DNA of 64,000 nucleotides from Planctomycetaceae bacterium (GTDB lineage Bacteria > Planctomycetota > Planctomycetia > Pirellulales > Pirellulaceae), in NCBI GenBank assembly GCA_020638975.1, contig JACKHN010000011.1:186001-250000 (forward strand), in the 5' to 3' direction. Positions within the stretch are counted from its first letter, which is position 1. Each line of letters starts with the position of its first letter. Shown here one piece after another: positions 24,082 to 32,304 of the stretch. Both the position numbers and the translations under genes were made by a program. A model generated the notes under the pieces. That model was not told the origin of the DNA and searched no databases. It saw nothing but the letters and a program-made list of their open reading frames with translations.

Positions 24082-24154
24082 GGGGTCGGGAGTCTTTTTC
24101 GGCGGACGACGATTCCATTTGATAAGCCTTTGGCCGAAAAAGACTCCCGACCCC
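24082..24154. repeat. palindromic repeat in the gap before the flavoprotein gene
   Basis: GGGGTCGGGAGTCTTTTTCG at 24082 is matched by its inverse CGAAAAAGACTCCCGACCCC ending at 24154. It ends 23 bp before the next start codon, so it forms part of that gene's leader. Confidence 0.8.
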
Positions 24155-24177
24155 CTCACGTTTCAGGAACTTCGAAC

Positions 24178-25440
24178 ATGCGTTGGGATGTGATCGTGGT
24201 GGGCGCGGGAGCAGCGGGCTTGCTCGCGGCGATTCGTGCGGCTGAACGCGGTCGACGAACGCTGTTGCTGGAGAAGAACCGCAAGCCCGGTGCGAAGATC
24301 CTGATGTCGGGGGGCACACGCTGTAACATCACGCATAACACCGACGCGCGTGGAATCGTCGCAGCCTATGGCCATCAAGGCCGCTTCTTGCACTCGGCGC
24401 TGGCTGCGTTAAGTCCGGCAGACGTCGTGGCCGTGTTCGAAGCTGAGGGCGTTGCGACGAAGGTCGAAGAGACGGGCAAAGTCTTTCCGGCCAGCGACCA
24501 CGCGACGGATGTGTTAGCGGCTCTGCTTCAGCGTCTCGAACGAAGCGACTGCGAGCTTCGATTGGGCGAGCCGCTGGTCGAGATAGCGAAGATCGACGAC
24601 GGGTTTCAATTAGTTACGCCTGAGGGCGTGCATGAAACCACAACCGTGATTATCACGACGGGAGGTCAATCGTACCCAGGGTGCGGAACGACCGGCGATG
24701 CCTATCGTTGGCTAGCGGAGCTAGGACACACCATTATTCCTCCCCGACCCGCTCTCACGCCGATCACGACCAATGCCACTTGGGTCACCAGCTTGAAAGG
24801 GATCACGATCCCTGACGTTATAGTGAAAGTTGTCGTTAGCGACCGTGCGACAACTTCGAGCGAGACAAAGCCGAAAAAGAAGAAGCCTCTGGATGAGCGG
24901 CGTGGCTCGTTTCTGTTTACGCATTTCGGATTGTCGGGCCCCGTTGCGTTGGACGTCAGCCGCACGATCACGGGCCATCCCGAACCGATGGTGTTGGATC
25001 TGGAGTGTGACTTTTTGCCGTCGCAGAGTATCGAAGAGGTCGACGCTACGATCTTGCGAGAAGCGGCAAGCGACGGAAAGAAGCAGTTGATCGGTGTGCT
25101 CTCGCGGATCGTGCCGCGTCGCTTGGCCGAGGCTTTGTTCGAGAAGGCAGCCATCAATCCTGAACTTAAAGCGGCGGAGATGTCGAAGGTGATTCGGCAA
25201 CAGCTGGTCGAGGCATTGAAACGCTCGCGAATTCCCGTCAGCGGAACGCGTGGTTTTAAGAAAGCCGAAGTCACGGCAGGCGGCGTGAAACTTGGCGAAG
25301 TTAATTCCAGCACGATGGAAAGCAAGCTCGTGTCGAATTTGTACCTGGCAGGCGAAGTCCTCGACCTCGATGGACCGATCGGCGGTTTCAATTTCCAAGC
25401 CGCGTTCAGCACGGCGTGGCTCGCTGGATCACATGTTTGA
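24178..25440 (+). CDS. BaiN/HI0933-like NAD(P)/FAD-dependent oxidoreductase
   Basis: Flavoprotein of 420 residues. The N-terminal FAD-binding motif is VIVVGAGAAGLLAAIRAAERG (in two parts VIVVGAGAAG and LLAAIRAAERG) at residues 5-25. It is followed by the family mark KNRKPGAKILMSGGTRCNITH. The second nucleotide/flavin motif TTGGQSYPGCGTTGDAY is near residue 162, and the C-terminal flavin-contact LYLAGEVLDLDGPIGGFNFQ lies near 386-405. The middle contains the variable sandwich domain. The family is widespread and few members have known reactions; BaiN acts on bile acids, which need not apply here. ATG 24178 is chosen because the upstream frame is palindromic repeat. Confidence 0.9.
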   Translation: MRWDVIVVGAGAAGLLAAIRAAERGRRTLLLEKNRKPGAKILMSGGTRCNITHNTDARGIVAAYGHQGRFLHSALAALSPADVVAVFEAEGVATKVEETGKVFPASDHATDVLAALLQRLERSDCELRLGEPLVEIAKIDDGFQLVTPEGVHETTTVIITTGGQSYPGCGTTGDAYRWLAELGHTIIPPRPALTPITTNATWVTSLKGITIPDVIVKVVVSDRATTSSETKPKKKKPLDERRGSFLFTHFGLSGPVALDVSRTITGHPEPMVLDLECDFLPSQSIEEVDATILREAASDGKKQLIGVLSRIVPRRLAEALFEKAAINPELKAAEMSKVIRQQLVEALKRSRIPVSGTRGFKKAEVTAGGVKLGEVNSSTMESKLVSNLYLAGEVLDLDGPIGGFNFQAAFSTAWLAGSHV

Positions 25441-25481
25441 GCATGCGCAAGCGAAACCCTTATGCACGTAGCGCGGTGTTC

Positions 25482-25544
25482 GTAGGACGGACGCCTCGTC
25501 CGTCCAGCAGCGAGCAGCCAGGTCGGACGAGGCGTCCGACCTAC
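25482..25544. repeat. GTAG...CTAC palindromic element (63 nt)
   Basis: GTAGGACGGACGCCTCGTCC at the left and GGACGAGGCGTCCGACCTAC at the right form inverted arms. The core sequence differs from the REPINs, but the GTAG/CTAC termini are the same. Lies between convergent genes. Confidence 0.85.
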
Positions 25545-25589
25545 TTTGGCTGTGTCGCTGAAGCGTTGGATTTGAAGTTAAAGCAAACA

Positions 25590-27092
25590 TCACGCAGCTG
25601 GATCGTTGCCGTCGATCCAGGGACCTTCCAGGCTTTGCCATTCGGGATCTTTCAGCGTGCTGCCCGTGTCGCCAGCCTTCCAACCTGGGACATGCAACGC
25701 TGGACCACGTGCTCGAGAGCGAGCGATCCACTGGTCGGACCAGCCTGGATCAACATCCGTTTCCTTGCGATTCTCGTCGTCCCAGAAGAAGACTTTTCCT
25801 TCGCGATAACTGCGGGCACCAAGGATAACGGCGATCACCGCGGCTGCACCCAGGTCGGGCGTGTTGTTGCAATGCTCGGGCTTACCAGCCTCCAGCGCGT
25901 CCAGCCAGTTCTTGAAGTGAGCGTACGTCGTGTCCGCGACTTCGCCGACTTCATACCGCTGCTTGGTGTAGCGTTGCAGTGAACCGATGCCTGTGACTTG
26001 AGGCCGCTCGGGTTGGAAATCGAGGCCGGTAAACTTCTCGCCGTTGCCAAACAACAGCGTACCGTGATGACCACGAATCAATTGCGGATAGGCAGCATCT
26101 TCGTTGCACATGGACGCCGAGATCAACGCCTGGACGCCTTCGCCGTAATCGGCAACAACCGTCGCCACATCGGGCACTTCGCGACCGTCGTACTCCAAGA
26201 AGATTCCGCCACCACCGACAACACGCTTCGGCAATCGCAAGCCGGTCGCTTTGAGCATTGAGGTCAACCGATGCACAAAGAGATCCGTATACATGCCCGC
26301 GCCAAAGTCAAAGAAACGTCGCCATTGGCGATACACCGCACGATCGAAAGGTCGATCCTCCGCCAAACCTTCTTTGGTGCCAAGCCAACGCTGCCAATCG
26401 ATCGTCTTGGGCGACATGTCGCGAGTGAGTTGATAGTATCGCCATTGGCCGGAATCGGAATTCCGATAGAACTCGGTTTGAAACTGCAAGACCTTGCCGA
26501 TCGTTCCGTCGTTGATCAATTCACGAGCCTTGTCCCAGACCGGCAGGCTTGTCGATTGAACACCGACTTGCATCACCTTGCCTGATGACTTCCAGGTATC
26601 GACGATATCGATTGCCTGCTGGACGGTCTTGGTCATCGGCTTTTCGCAATAGACATGTTTGCCGGCGTTTAATGCAGCGATGGCCTGTGTCGAGTGCCAA
26701 TGGTCGGGTGTGCCGATACAGACCGCGTCGACATTCGGATCGGCCAGCAGGTCTTCATAGTCGACGTACTGCTTTGCGAGCGTGCCGGTTTCCTTCTTGA
26801 TATACTCCGTCACCTTGTCGCTCTGCGTGCTATAAACTTCGCAGACCGCCGTGAGGTCGATGTTCGCCCCCTCTTTCTTGAGCTTCGCGAGCGTCTTGAC
26901 ATGGGCTCCAAATCCACGACCACCCGGACCAATGAAGCCGATGCGGATGCGATCGCCTGCGCCCTGTGCGCGAGCAGATGCTGGTTGATTGGCAAGACTC
27001 GCCGATGCTCCGACGATCGCTGCGGTTGCAGAAGCTGACTTCACGAATCCTCTTCTCGAAATCTGTTCGTTCGGTTGCGTGTCTCTTGGCAT
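25590..27092 (-). CDS. Gfo/Idh/MocA family oxidoreductase, Tat-exported
   Basis: About 500 residues. The N-terminus has a twin-arginine signal (SRRGFVKSASATAAIVGASASLA), so it is folded in the cytoplasm and exported. The NAD(P) Rossmann fold begins RIRIGFIGPGGRGFGAH, and the family's sugar-dehydrogenase motif GKHVYCEKPMTKT lies near residue 147. The C-terminal domain holds GAGMYTDLFVHRL, the region of the substrate His. Substrate is unknown; planctomycetes carry many paralogues thought to act on sugars from sulfated polysaccharides. ATG 27090-27092 is preceded on its strand by AGGAGG with 6-nt spacing, better than the adjacent GTG at 27095. Confidence 0.92.
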   Translation of the reverse strand: MPRDTQPNEQISRRGFVKSASATAAIVGASASLANQPASARAQGAGDRIRIGFIGPGGRGFGAHVKTLAKLKKEGANIDLTAVCEVYSTQSDKVTEYIKKETGTLAKQYVDYEDLLADPNVDAVCIGTPDHWHSTQAIAALNAGKHVYCEKPMTKTVQQAIDIVDTWKSSGKVMQVGVQSTSLPVWDKARELINDGTIGKVLQFQTEFYRNSDSGQWRYYQLTRDMSPKTIDWQRWLGTKEGLAEDRPFDRAVYRQWRRFFDFGAGMYTDLFVHRLTSMLKATGLRLPKRVVGGGGIFLEYDGREVPDVATVVADYGEGVQALISASMCNEDAAYPQLIRGHHGTLLFGNGEKFTGLDFQPERPQVTGIGSLQRYTKQRYEVGEVADTTYAHFKNWLDALEAGKPEHCNNTPDLGAAAVIAVILGARSYREGKVFFWDDENRKETDVDPGWSDQWIARSRARGPALHVPGWKAGDTGSTLKDPEWQSLEGPWIDGNDPAA

Positions 27093-27145
27093 CACGAGCC
27101 TCCTCTTTCAAGTTGTCTGGATGGTTAAGCCCCAGCATAAACACA

Positions 27146-27182
27146 ACAAGACGCGGATTGCACCGGGCAACTCGCGTCTTGT
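27146..27182 (-). terminator. candidate terminator hairpin after the RRM gene
   Basis: Perfect 10-bp stem ACAAGACGCG (27146-27155) with CGCGTCTTGT (27173-27182) around a 17-nt loop. Read on the minus strand it is followed by TGTGTTTATG, only weakly T-rich. It lies 67 nt after the RRM stop and upstream of the next minus-strand gene. Confidence 0.4.
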
Positions 27183-27248
27183 TCATGATTTCAGTAGTTG
27201 TGGCGGGCTGCCGTATGAATTATGCACGGTCGCTGCGCCGTCGCCAGA

Positions 27249-27563
27249 CTAGTAGCGGCCTCGTCCGCCACCACCACCACCGCCGCCGTAACCGCGGCCA
27301 CCGCCGCCGCCACCACGATCTTCACGGGGACGCGCTTCGTTGACGTTCAGCGTCCTGCCAGCTAATTCTTTGCCGTTCATGGCCTCGATTGCCTGCTCTG
27401 CGCCGTTCTCCATTTCGACGAAGCCAAAGCCTCGCGATCGACCTGTCTCGCGATCGGTGATCACCGTCGCCGAGGTGACCGTGCCGTACTCGCTGAATGC
27501 GTCACGGAGGTCATCGGAGGTCGTTGCGAAAGCCAAGTTTCCCACGTACAGTTTCTTAGTCAT
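27249..27563 (-). CDS. RNA recognition motif protein with Gly-rich tail
   Basis: Small cytosolic RNA-binding protein of 104 residues. A single RRM covers residues 1-82, with RNP2 KLYVGNL (residues 4-10) and RNP1 RGFGFVEM near 44-51. The tail is Arg/Gly-rich (REDRGGGGGGRGYGG...). The layout matches bacterial glycine-rich RRM proteins, known in cyanobacteria and planctomycetes, that bind mRNA and are often cold-induced. A candidate promoter about 235 nt upstream implies a long untranslated leader, which would fit post-transcriptional control. It has its own terminator-like hairpin, so probably monocistronic. Confidence 0.93.
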   Translation of the reverse strand: MTKKLYVGNLAFATTSDDLRDAFSEYGTVTSATVITDRETGRSRGFGFVEMENGAEQAIEAMNGKELAGRTLNVNEARPREDRGGGGGGRGYGGGGGGGGRGRY

Positions 27564-27798
27564 TGCCGTTCCCTGAGCCTAAGAGGCTCACTCCCAAAAA
27601 CAAAACTCACATCCGCTTTCGCGGCTCTACGGAAGATCGCAGTTGATGTAGCCACCGGTGAGCTACCGCCGCTGGGGCGAGCCAGCGTTCGATCCTGACT
27701 GCTGTGAGATGCTCAGAGCGGGGATCGGGAAGGAGCAAGCGAGGCGTAACAATCTAAGTTCTTCCAACCAGTTTCGGCACACGCCGAACTAGCGGGGC

Positions 27799-27825
27799 AT
27801 TATACAAGACATGCTGGCAAAGCAA
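27799..27825 (-). promoter_or_regulatory. candidate promoter for the RRM gene
   Basis: On the minus strand TTGCTT (27820-27825), a 15-nt spacer and a perfect TATAAT (27799-27804). Transcription from near 27792 would give a leader of about 230 nt, in which no gene is seen. The short spacer is the weak point. Confidence 0.4.
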
Positions 27826-27843
27826 TAGCTTTTGGTCGTGGCG

Positions 27844-27940
27844 GTATTGGTAGAGTTTGCCGTAAGTCGGGCACTCCTGCCCGACAATGACGGCCAATAG
27901 TGGCCGTCCTACTTTCAGGAATTTCAAACTGTACTGCTAC
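27844..27940. repeat. ~97-nt composite palindromic element, copy 2
   Basis: Outer ends GTATTGGTAGAGTTTGC and TCAAACTGTACTGCTAC; core GTAAGTCGGGCACTCCTGCC against GGCCAATAGTGGCCGTCCTA. Same build as the copies at 22795 and 35607. Confidence 0.85.
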
Positions 27941-27960
27941 CTTCACGGCGACTAGCGACC

Positions 27961-28043
27961 GTGGCTGTGGCGGAGTCTTCGACGCCACGGATGCTCACAA
28001 CTCACGCAATGCCGGGGCTTCGCGGACTCAGCCCCAGCCACGG
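27961..28043. repeat. palindromic repeat, imperfect
   Basis: GTGGCTGTGGCGGAGTC (27961-27977) is matched at 15 of 17 positions by the inverse of GACTCAGCCCCAGCCAC at the right end. Directly follows the composite element and lies downstream of pheT. Confidence 0.6.
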
Positions 28044-28085
28044 CGTGGAATAATCTGCCAGCCGAACTATGGGATTTTATGCAGT

Positions 28086-30101
28086 CTAGGCCAGCAGCGT
28101 TGCTGCGTGCTGTTTGCCGCAGGCGGTCACGATCGCGTCGCGGATCTCGTCGGCTTGCTCGTTTGTTAAGGTTGTTTCGGAAGATCGCAGTGTGATCGAG
28201 AACAGCAACCGCTTCTTCCCGGCACCATCTCGCTGGGTGTCGCGATAGACATCCTGATACGCGACTTCTTCAAGCAGTGCGCCGCCCGACGCACGGACGG
28301 TGGTCGCCAAGTCTGCCCATCGCAACGACTCGTCGACGATCAGATTCAAGTCGCGAGACATCGCCGGGAACGCACTCTGCTGCGAATGTTGCGGAATTAG
28401 ATTCGCGATCGCTGCTAACGTCTCCATGCTTAATTCCGCAACGGTCGTCGGCGAACGAAGCTTGAACGACTTGAGCCCTGCCTGTGTCACTTCGCCAAGC
28501 ACACCGAGCAACGTGTCGTTCACACGCAGTTCGCAACTGCGGGCACCGTCAAGCAGCGATTGACTCGTCTCTCGTACTTCAACGACGCAGGCAGGATTCA
28601 ACGAAGCGACCAAACCTTCAACAACTCCTTTTAACGAGGCGTAGTCCCCGCCGCTCGTGATGCCGAGCGTGAGTTGTTCGATCGGCAACTCGTCGTTGCT
28701 GGGCATATAGATCTTGGCAGTCTCGAACAACTCGATGACCGGATTGGAAACCGACTCGTTCATGCGGCGGACATCGAGCAGGCTGGGAATCAAACTGAGC
28801 CGCAACCGATCCGCCCCTTTCAACGTAGGTGTGTAGCTCTTCAGCGGCTTGGCGTCCGTCCAGGGACTGAACGCCTTGGTCCACGACTCGCTAACAACGC
28901 TGGCCGTCAGTGCTTCGTCAAAACCTGCTGCCGTGAGAACTTGTCGGACCTTGCCTTGAACTCGATCGGCGTCCGATCGATGCGAGGGGCACATGGGTAC
29001 AGCAGCGTCTTCGGGGATTTGGTCATAGCCATGAATCCGCGCAATCTCTTCGACCAAGTCGATCTCTCGCGTCAGATCACGACGCCAAGAAGGAGGAATC
29101 ACCTCCACCGAGGTTGCGTCGGCGCGAACTTGCTCGTTACCGAGCGCACTCAAGATTCGTTGCACTTCGGCGGCTGGAACGTCGATTCCGAGAACTCGTT
29201 TCAATTGCGAGAGGCGCAAGACGACAGATTCTGGTCCGGTGCGATCGCGACCGACATCAATCACGTCCGCAGCAAGTTCGCCTCCCGCAAGCTCGAGAAT
29301 CAATTCGCAACAACGGCGACTGGCCCAATCAACTCCGGCAGGATCAAGTCCACGCTCGAATCGATAGGACGAAGGACTGTACAAGTTCAGCTTTCGCGCA
29401 GTACCTCGAATCGACATCGGTGCGAACTCGGCGGATTCGATCAACAGGTCGACGGTCGCATCAGAGACTTCGGAATCGGCTCCTCCCATCACGCCACCCA
29501 ACGCAACGGCGTGGGAAGAGTCGGCAATCACGCACATCCCTGGTTCGAGCGCGTAGGTCTTGTGATCGATGGCGAGAAACTCTTCGCCCTTGCTCGCTTC
29601 GCGTACGATGATTTCCGGGCCGCCAAGCTTTGCCAAATCAAAAGCGTGCAGCGGCTGGCCGCACTCCATCAAAACATAGTTCGTGATATCAACTACATTG
29701 TTGATCGACGCGATGCCGATCGTTTGCAAACGGCTTACTAACCAAGCGGGACTCGGCCCAATCTTCACGCCGCGAATGACGCGAGCGGTATAGCGATAAC
29801 AAAGGTCGGGGCAATCGATGCGCACCTTCAACAGGTCGGCAACGGATGCCTTGCCTTCCCTGGGTGTTGGCTCGGGGATCGTCAGCGGTGTGCCGAACAG
29901 CACCGATGCTTCGCGGGCAATGCCGATATGGCCAAGACAATCGGGGCGGTTGCTCGTTATCTCAAGGTCAATCGCCAGGTCGTCGCCGACCGACTCGCTG
30001 CTCTCGTGATTCAAGCCCGCCATCATCACCCGCTGCCCAAAATCAGCCGGTTCGACATCCAAAGCGACGTAATCTTTGAGCCAATTCCAGGAGACGATCA
30101 T
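28086..30101 (-). CDS. pheT: phenylalanine--tRNA ligase beta subunit (short form)
   Basis: Beta chain of the alpha2-beta2 phenylalanyl-tRNA synthetase, 671 residues. It opens MIVSWNWLKDYVALDVEPADFGQRVMMAGL in the usual way (B1 start). The B3/4 editing region appears as SINNVVDITNYVLMECGQPLHAFDL, then the B5 domain, and the C-terminal FDX-ACB anticodon-binding domain FPAMSRDLNLIVDE...RLLFSITLRS at 580-671. The tRNA-binding OB-fold normally inserted near residue 40-150 (present in the ~795-residue E. coli protein) is absent: AGLNHE runs almost directly to LEITSNRPDCLGHIGIARE. Lies 82 bp after pheS, with a palindrome in the gap. Confidence 0.96.
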   Translation of the reverse strand: MIVSWNWLKDYVALDVEPADFGQRVMMAGLNHESSESVGDDLAIDLEITSNRPDCLGHIGIAREASVLFGTPLTIPEPTPREGKASVADLLKVRIDCPDLCYRYTARVIRGVKIGPSPAWLVSRLQTIGIASINNVVDITNYVLMECGQPLHAFDLAKLGGPEIIVREASKGEEFLAIDHKTYALEPGMCVIADSSHAVALGGVMGGADSEVSDATVDLLIESAEFAPMSIRGTARKLNLYSPSSYRFERGLDPAGVDWASRRCCELILELAGGELAADVIDVGRDRTGPESVVLRLSQLKRVLGIDVPAAEVQRILSALGNEQVRADATSVEVIPPSWRRDLTREIDLVEEIARIHGYDQIPEDAAVPMCPSHRSDADRVQGKVRQVLTAAGFDEALTASVVSESWTKAFSPWTDAKPLKSYTPTLKGADRLRLSLIPSLLDVRRMNESVSNPVIELFETAKIYMPSNDELPIEQLTLGITSGGDYASLKGVVEGLVASLNPACVVEVRETSQSLLDGARSCELRVNDTLLGVLGEVTQAGLKSFKLRSPTTVAELSMETLAAIANLIPQHSQQSAFPAMSRDLNLIVDESLRWADLATTVRASGGALLEEVAYQDVYRDTQRDGAGKKRLLFSITLRSSETTLTNEQADEIRDAIVTACGKQHAATLLA

Positions 30102-30109
30102 GCGAATTT

Positions 30110-30183
30110 TCGATTTCAGATTTTCGATTTGCGATTTGCGTATCTTCTAAAGCTGAAACCGCAAATCACAAATCTAAAATCGA
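30110..30183. repeat. AT-rich palindrome between pheS and pheT
   Basis: TCGATTTCAGATTTTCGATT and further GCGATTTGCG on the left, paired with CGCAAATCACAAATCTAAAA and TCGA on the right. It fills the pheS-pheT gap exactly from the pheS stop and would form a long stem in the transcript, so it could attenuate pheT. Confidence 0.7.
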
Positions 30184-31209
30184 TTAAAACTGATGTAAGA
30201 AGCGGACGTCGTTCTTGTAGAACTCGCGGATGTCGGTCACGCCGTGGCGACGCATGCACAGTCGCTCGATGCCCAGACCGAATGCGAATCCGGTAACTTC
30301 TTCGGGATCGTAACCGACCGCACGAAGTACGTTCGGATCGACCATTCCGGCCCCTCCGAACTCGATCCAATCCTCGCCCCAGCTCATGTCGGCCTCGACG
30401 CTGGGTTCGGTGAACGGAAAGAACGAGGGACGAAACCGAATGTGAACGTCGTGTCCGAGATAACTGGTCGCGAACAACCGCAGCACGCTCTTCAGATCGG
30501 CCATCGTGACTTGCTTGTCGATCAGCAAGCCTTCCATCTGGTGAAACATCGGATAATGCGTGGCGTCGGCAGTGTCGGGCCGATAGACGCGACCGAGCGA
30601 GATAATTCGCACCGGCGGCGGGGTCTTCTCCATCACACGAATCTGAACCGTGCTGGTTTGGCTGCGCAACAACAACGGTTTGCCATGTGACTTCTCGGCA
30701 GCAGCGATGTAGAAATTCTCAAGCGGATCGCGGGCCGGATGATCGGCGGGAATGTTCAACGCTTCGAAGTTGTGCCGCTCGTCTTCAATCTCGGGCCCAT
30801 CGGCCACGGAGAATCCGAGCCGACCCATAATGTCTTTCAGCTCTTCGATCGTTTGAGTGATGGGATGTAGGTGTCCCAGCCGAGGTCGCTTGCCGGGCAG
30901 CGTGGGATCGAAGATCTCATCGGACTTCTTTTTCCCCTTCGTCCCACCAGCAGCCAGTCGTTCGGTCGCCGCTTGCACGGCAGCTTCGACTCTCATCTTG
31001 ACTTCGTTGAACTGCTTACCGGCCGCCGGCCGATCATCCTTGTCGACGGAGCCCATTCCTTTTTGAGCGGCCTTGAGCCGCCCGCTCTTCGCTCCGACAA
31101 ACTCTACGCGAGCGGCTTCGAGAGCATCGGCGTCGCCCGCAGCTTCGAAAGCAGTAATGGCTTCAGCCGCTAGTTCGTCGAGCTGTTGTAGGAAGTCTGC
31201 GAGCGCCAT
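30184..31209 (-). CDS. pheS: phenylalanine--tRNA ligase alpha subunit
   Basis: Catalytic subunit, 341 residues, of the class II synthetase that charges tRNA-Phe. The N-terminal coiled coil (FLQQLDELAAEAITAFEAAGDADALEAARVEFVG) binds tRNA. Class II motif 2 appears as SQTSTVQIRVME...RIISLGRVYRPDTADATHYPMFHQMEG, and motif 3 is GFAFGLGIERLCMRRHGVTDIREF. It ends KNDVRFLHQF, the conserved C-terminus. Start ATG 31207-31209 (MALADF); a 15-residue extension upstream runs into a repeat. Same-strand order rpmI-rplT-pheS-pheT is a common bacterial cluster. Confidence 0.97.
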   Translation of the reverse strand: MALADFLQQLDELAAEAITAFEAAGDADALEAARVEFVGAKSGRLKAAQKGMGSVDKDDRPAAGKQFNEVKMRVEAAVQAATERLAAGGTKGKKKSDEIFDPTLPGKRPRLGHLHPITQTIEELKDIMGRLGFSVADGPEIEDERHNFEALNIPADHPARDPLENFYIAAAEKSHGKPLLLRSQTSTVQIRVMEKTPPPVRIISLGRVYRPDTADATHYPMFHQMEGLLIDKQVTMADLKSVLRLFATSYLGHDVHIRFRPSFFPFTEPSVEADMSWGEDWIEFGGAGMVDPNVLRAVGYDPEEVTGFAFGLGIERLCMRRHGVTDIREFYKNDVRFLHQF

Positions 31210-31215
31210 GAGAAA

Positions 31216-31283
31216 GAATGACCAAATCCGAATGACCAATGACCAACGACCCATCCGAATTGGTCATCGGTCATTCGGAGTTG
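31216..31283. repeat. palindrome of AATGACCAA-type repeats upstream of pheS
   Basis: Three left-side copies of a GAATGACCAA-like word are matched by inverse TTGGTCATCGGTCATTCGG on the right. Sits immediately upstream of the pheS start, taking the place of a normal leader. Confidence 0.65.
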
Positions 31284-31292
31284 GGACTTGCT

Positions 31293-31362
31293 AAGTGCCA
31301 CTGCTGGCTTGTCCAGCAGTGTACACAGCGTTCAGCACTGCCGGGCAAGCCAACAGTGGCAT
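31293..31362. repeat. palindromic repeat between rplT and pheS
   Basis: AGTGCCACTGCTGGCTTGTC at the left and GGGCAAGCCAACAGTGGCAT at the right form imperfect inverted arms. Adjacent to the previous palindrome, so the 175-bp rplT-pheS gap is almost entirely repeat. Confidence 0.7.
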
Positions 31363-31384
31363 CCACAAGGGATGACTACGCGTG

Positions 31385-31738
31385 CTAGGCCAAGGCGGCT
31401 TTGGCCTGTTCAACCACGGTGGCAAACGCCGTCGGGTCGTTGATCGCCATTTCGGACAAGACCTTACGATCGAGTTCGATTTCAGCTTTCTTGAGGCCAT
31501 GAATCAGCTGGCTGTAGCGAAGTCCGTGCTCGGCAGCGGCGGCGCTCAGACGAGTGATCCACAGTCGACGGAAATCACGCTTGCGGACGCGTCGATCGCG
31601 AAAGGCATAAGCCTCCGCTCGAATCAGGGTCTCTTTGGCACTTCGCAGCAGCGTACCGCGTCCGCCGGTATAGCCCTTAACCTTTTTGAATAGCCGGTTC
31701 TTGGCTTTGTTTCTCGCCGCGCCTTTAGTTGTACGCAT
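31385..31738 (-). CDS. rplT: 50S ribosomal protein L20
   Basis: 117-residue ribosomal protein that binds 23S rRNA early in large-subunit assembly and in several bacteria represses its own operon. The sequence MRTTKGAARNKAKNRLFKKVKGYTGGRG has the usual basic N-terminus, and RDFRRLWITRLSAAAAEHGLRYSQLIHGL is the conserved core. Full length for the family. Lies 88 bp downstream of rpmI. Confidence 0.98.
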   Translation of the reverse strand: MRTTKGAARNKAKNRLFKKVKGYTGGRGTLLRSAKETLIRAEAYAFRDRRVRKRDFRRLWITRLSAAAAEHGLRYSQLIHGLKKAEIELDRKVLSEMAINDPTAFATVVEQAKAALA

Positions 31739-31826
31739 CAGTCCAATCCAGTAATGTTCGCACGACCAGGCCCTTCCGTCGGTGGAAGCGTTTGGTTGCC
31801 CTCGTGCCGGAGGTTCTCCTCAAACG

Positions 31827-32030
31827 TCAATAACTGTAGCCGTTCAGGGCGATCGTAATGTTCTTTTCCATCGGCTCGGCCATCACACCCGTGCCGCGCA
31901 AATTACGACGACGCTTGCTCGAAATGCGGAATGCCAAGTGGCTCGTGCCCGCTTTGCGATGCTTCACTTTGCCGTTGGCCGTGAGGCGAAATCGCTTCTT
32001 CGTACCTTTGTGCGTCTTCATCTTTGGCAT
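31827..32030 (-). CDS. rpmI: 50S ribosomal protein L35
   Basis: 67 residues starting MPKMKTHKGTKKRFRLTANGKVKHRKAG, the standard L35 opening. The frame extends 23 residues upstream of this ATG (32028-32030) but the extension is not family-like. First gene of the rpmI-rplT-pheS-pheT cluster. The infC gene that commonly precedes it is absent, and a divergent purine nucleoside phosphorylase gene lies upstream instead. Confidence 0.97.
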   Translation of the reverse strand: MPKMKTHKGTKKRFRLTANGKVKHRKAGTSHLAFRISSKRRRNLRGTGVMAEPMEKNITIALNGYSY

Positions 32031-32304
32031 GGGAACACCCTGTTTTATGCGGCTAGTGAGCCGTAATAGTTGCGGTGAATGCACCTTGCTTGGCTGCACG
32101 CCACCGTCGCTCGAATTTAGTTGGAAGCCTCGAATTTTAGGTGCAAACGAGGCGATGCGAAAGGGGGATTTAACGGAATCCGTGTGATCTCCTCATACTT
32201 GCAGCACGCGTACGTCAGCATTACCCTTTCCGGACGGTTCAGCTTTCGGCGTCTCGAGGACGCGTTCTGAGCGAAATCTAGGTAAATATACGGAAGTCGT
32301 TGCC

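Noticed and set aside
28674..29741. 355-residue plus-strand frame antisense to pheT
   Set aside because: It mirrors the well-conserved pheT gene and shows no family features; typical shadow of a GC-rich gene.
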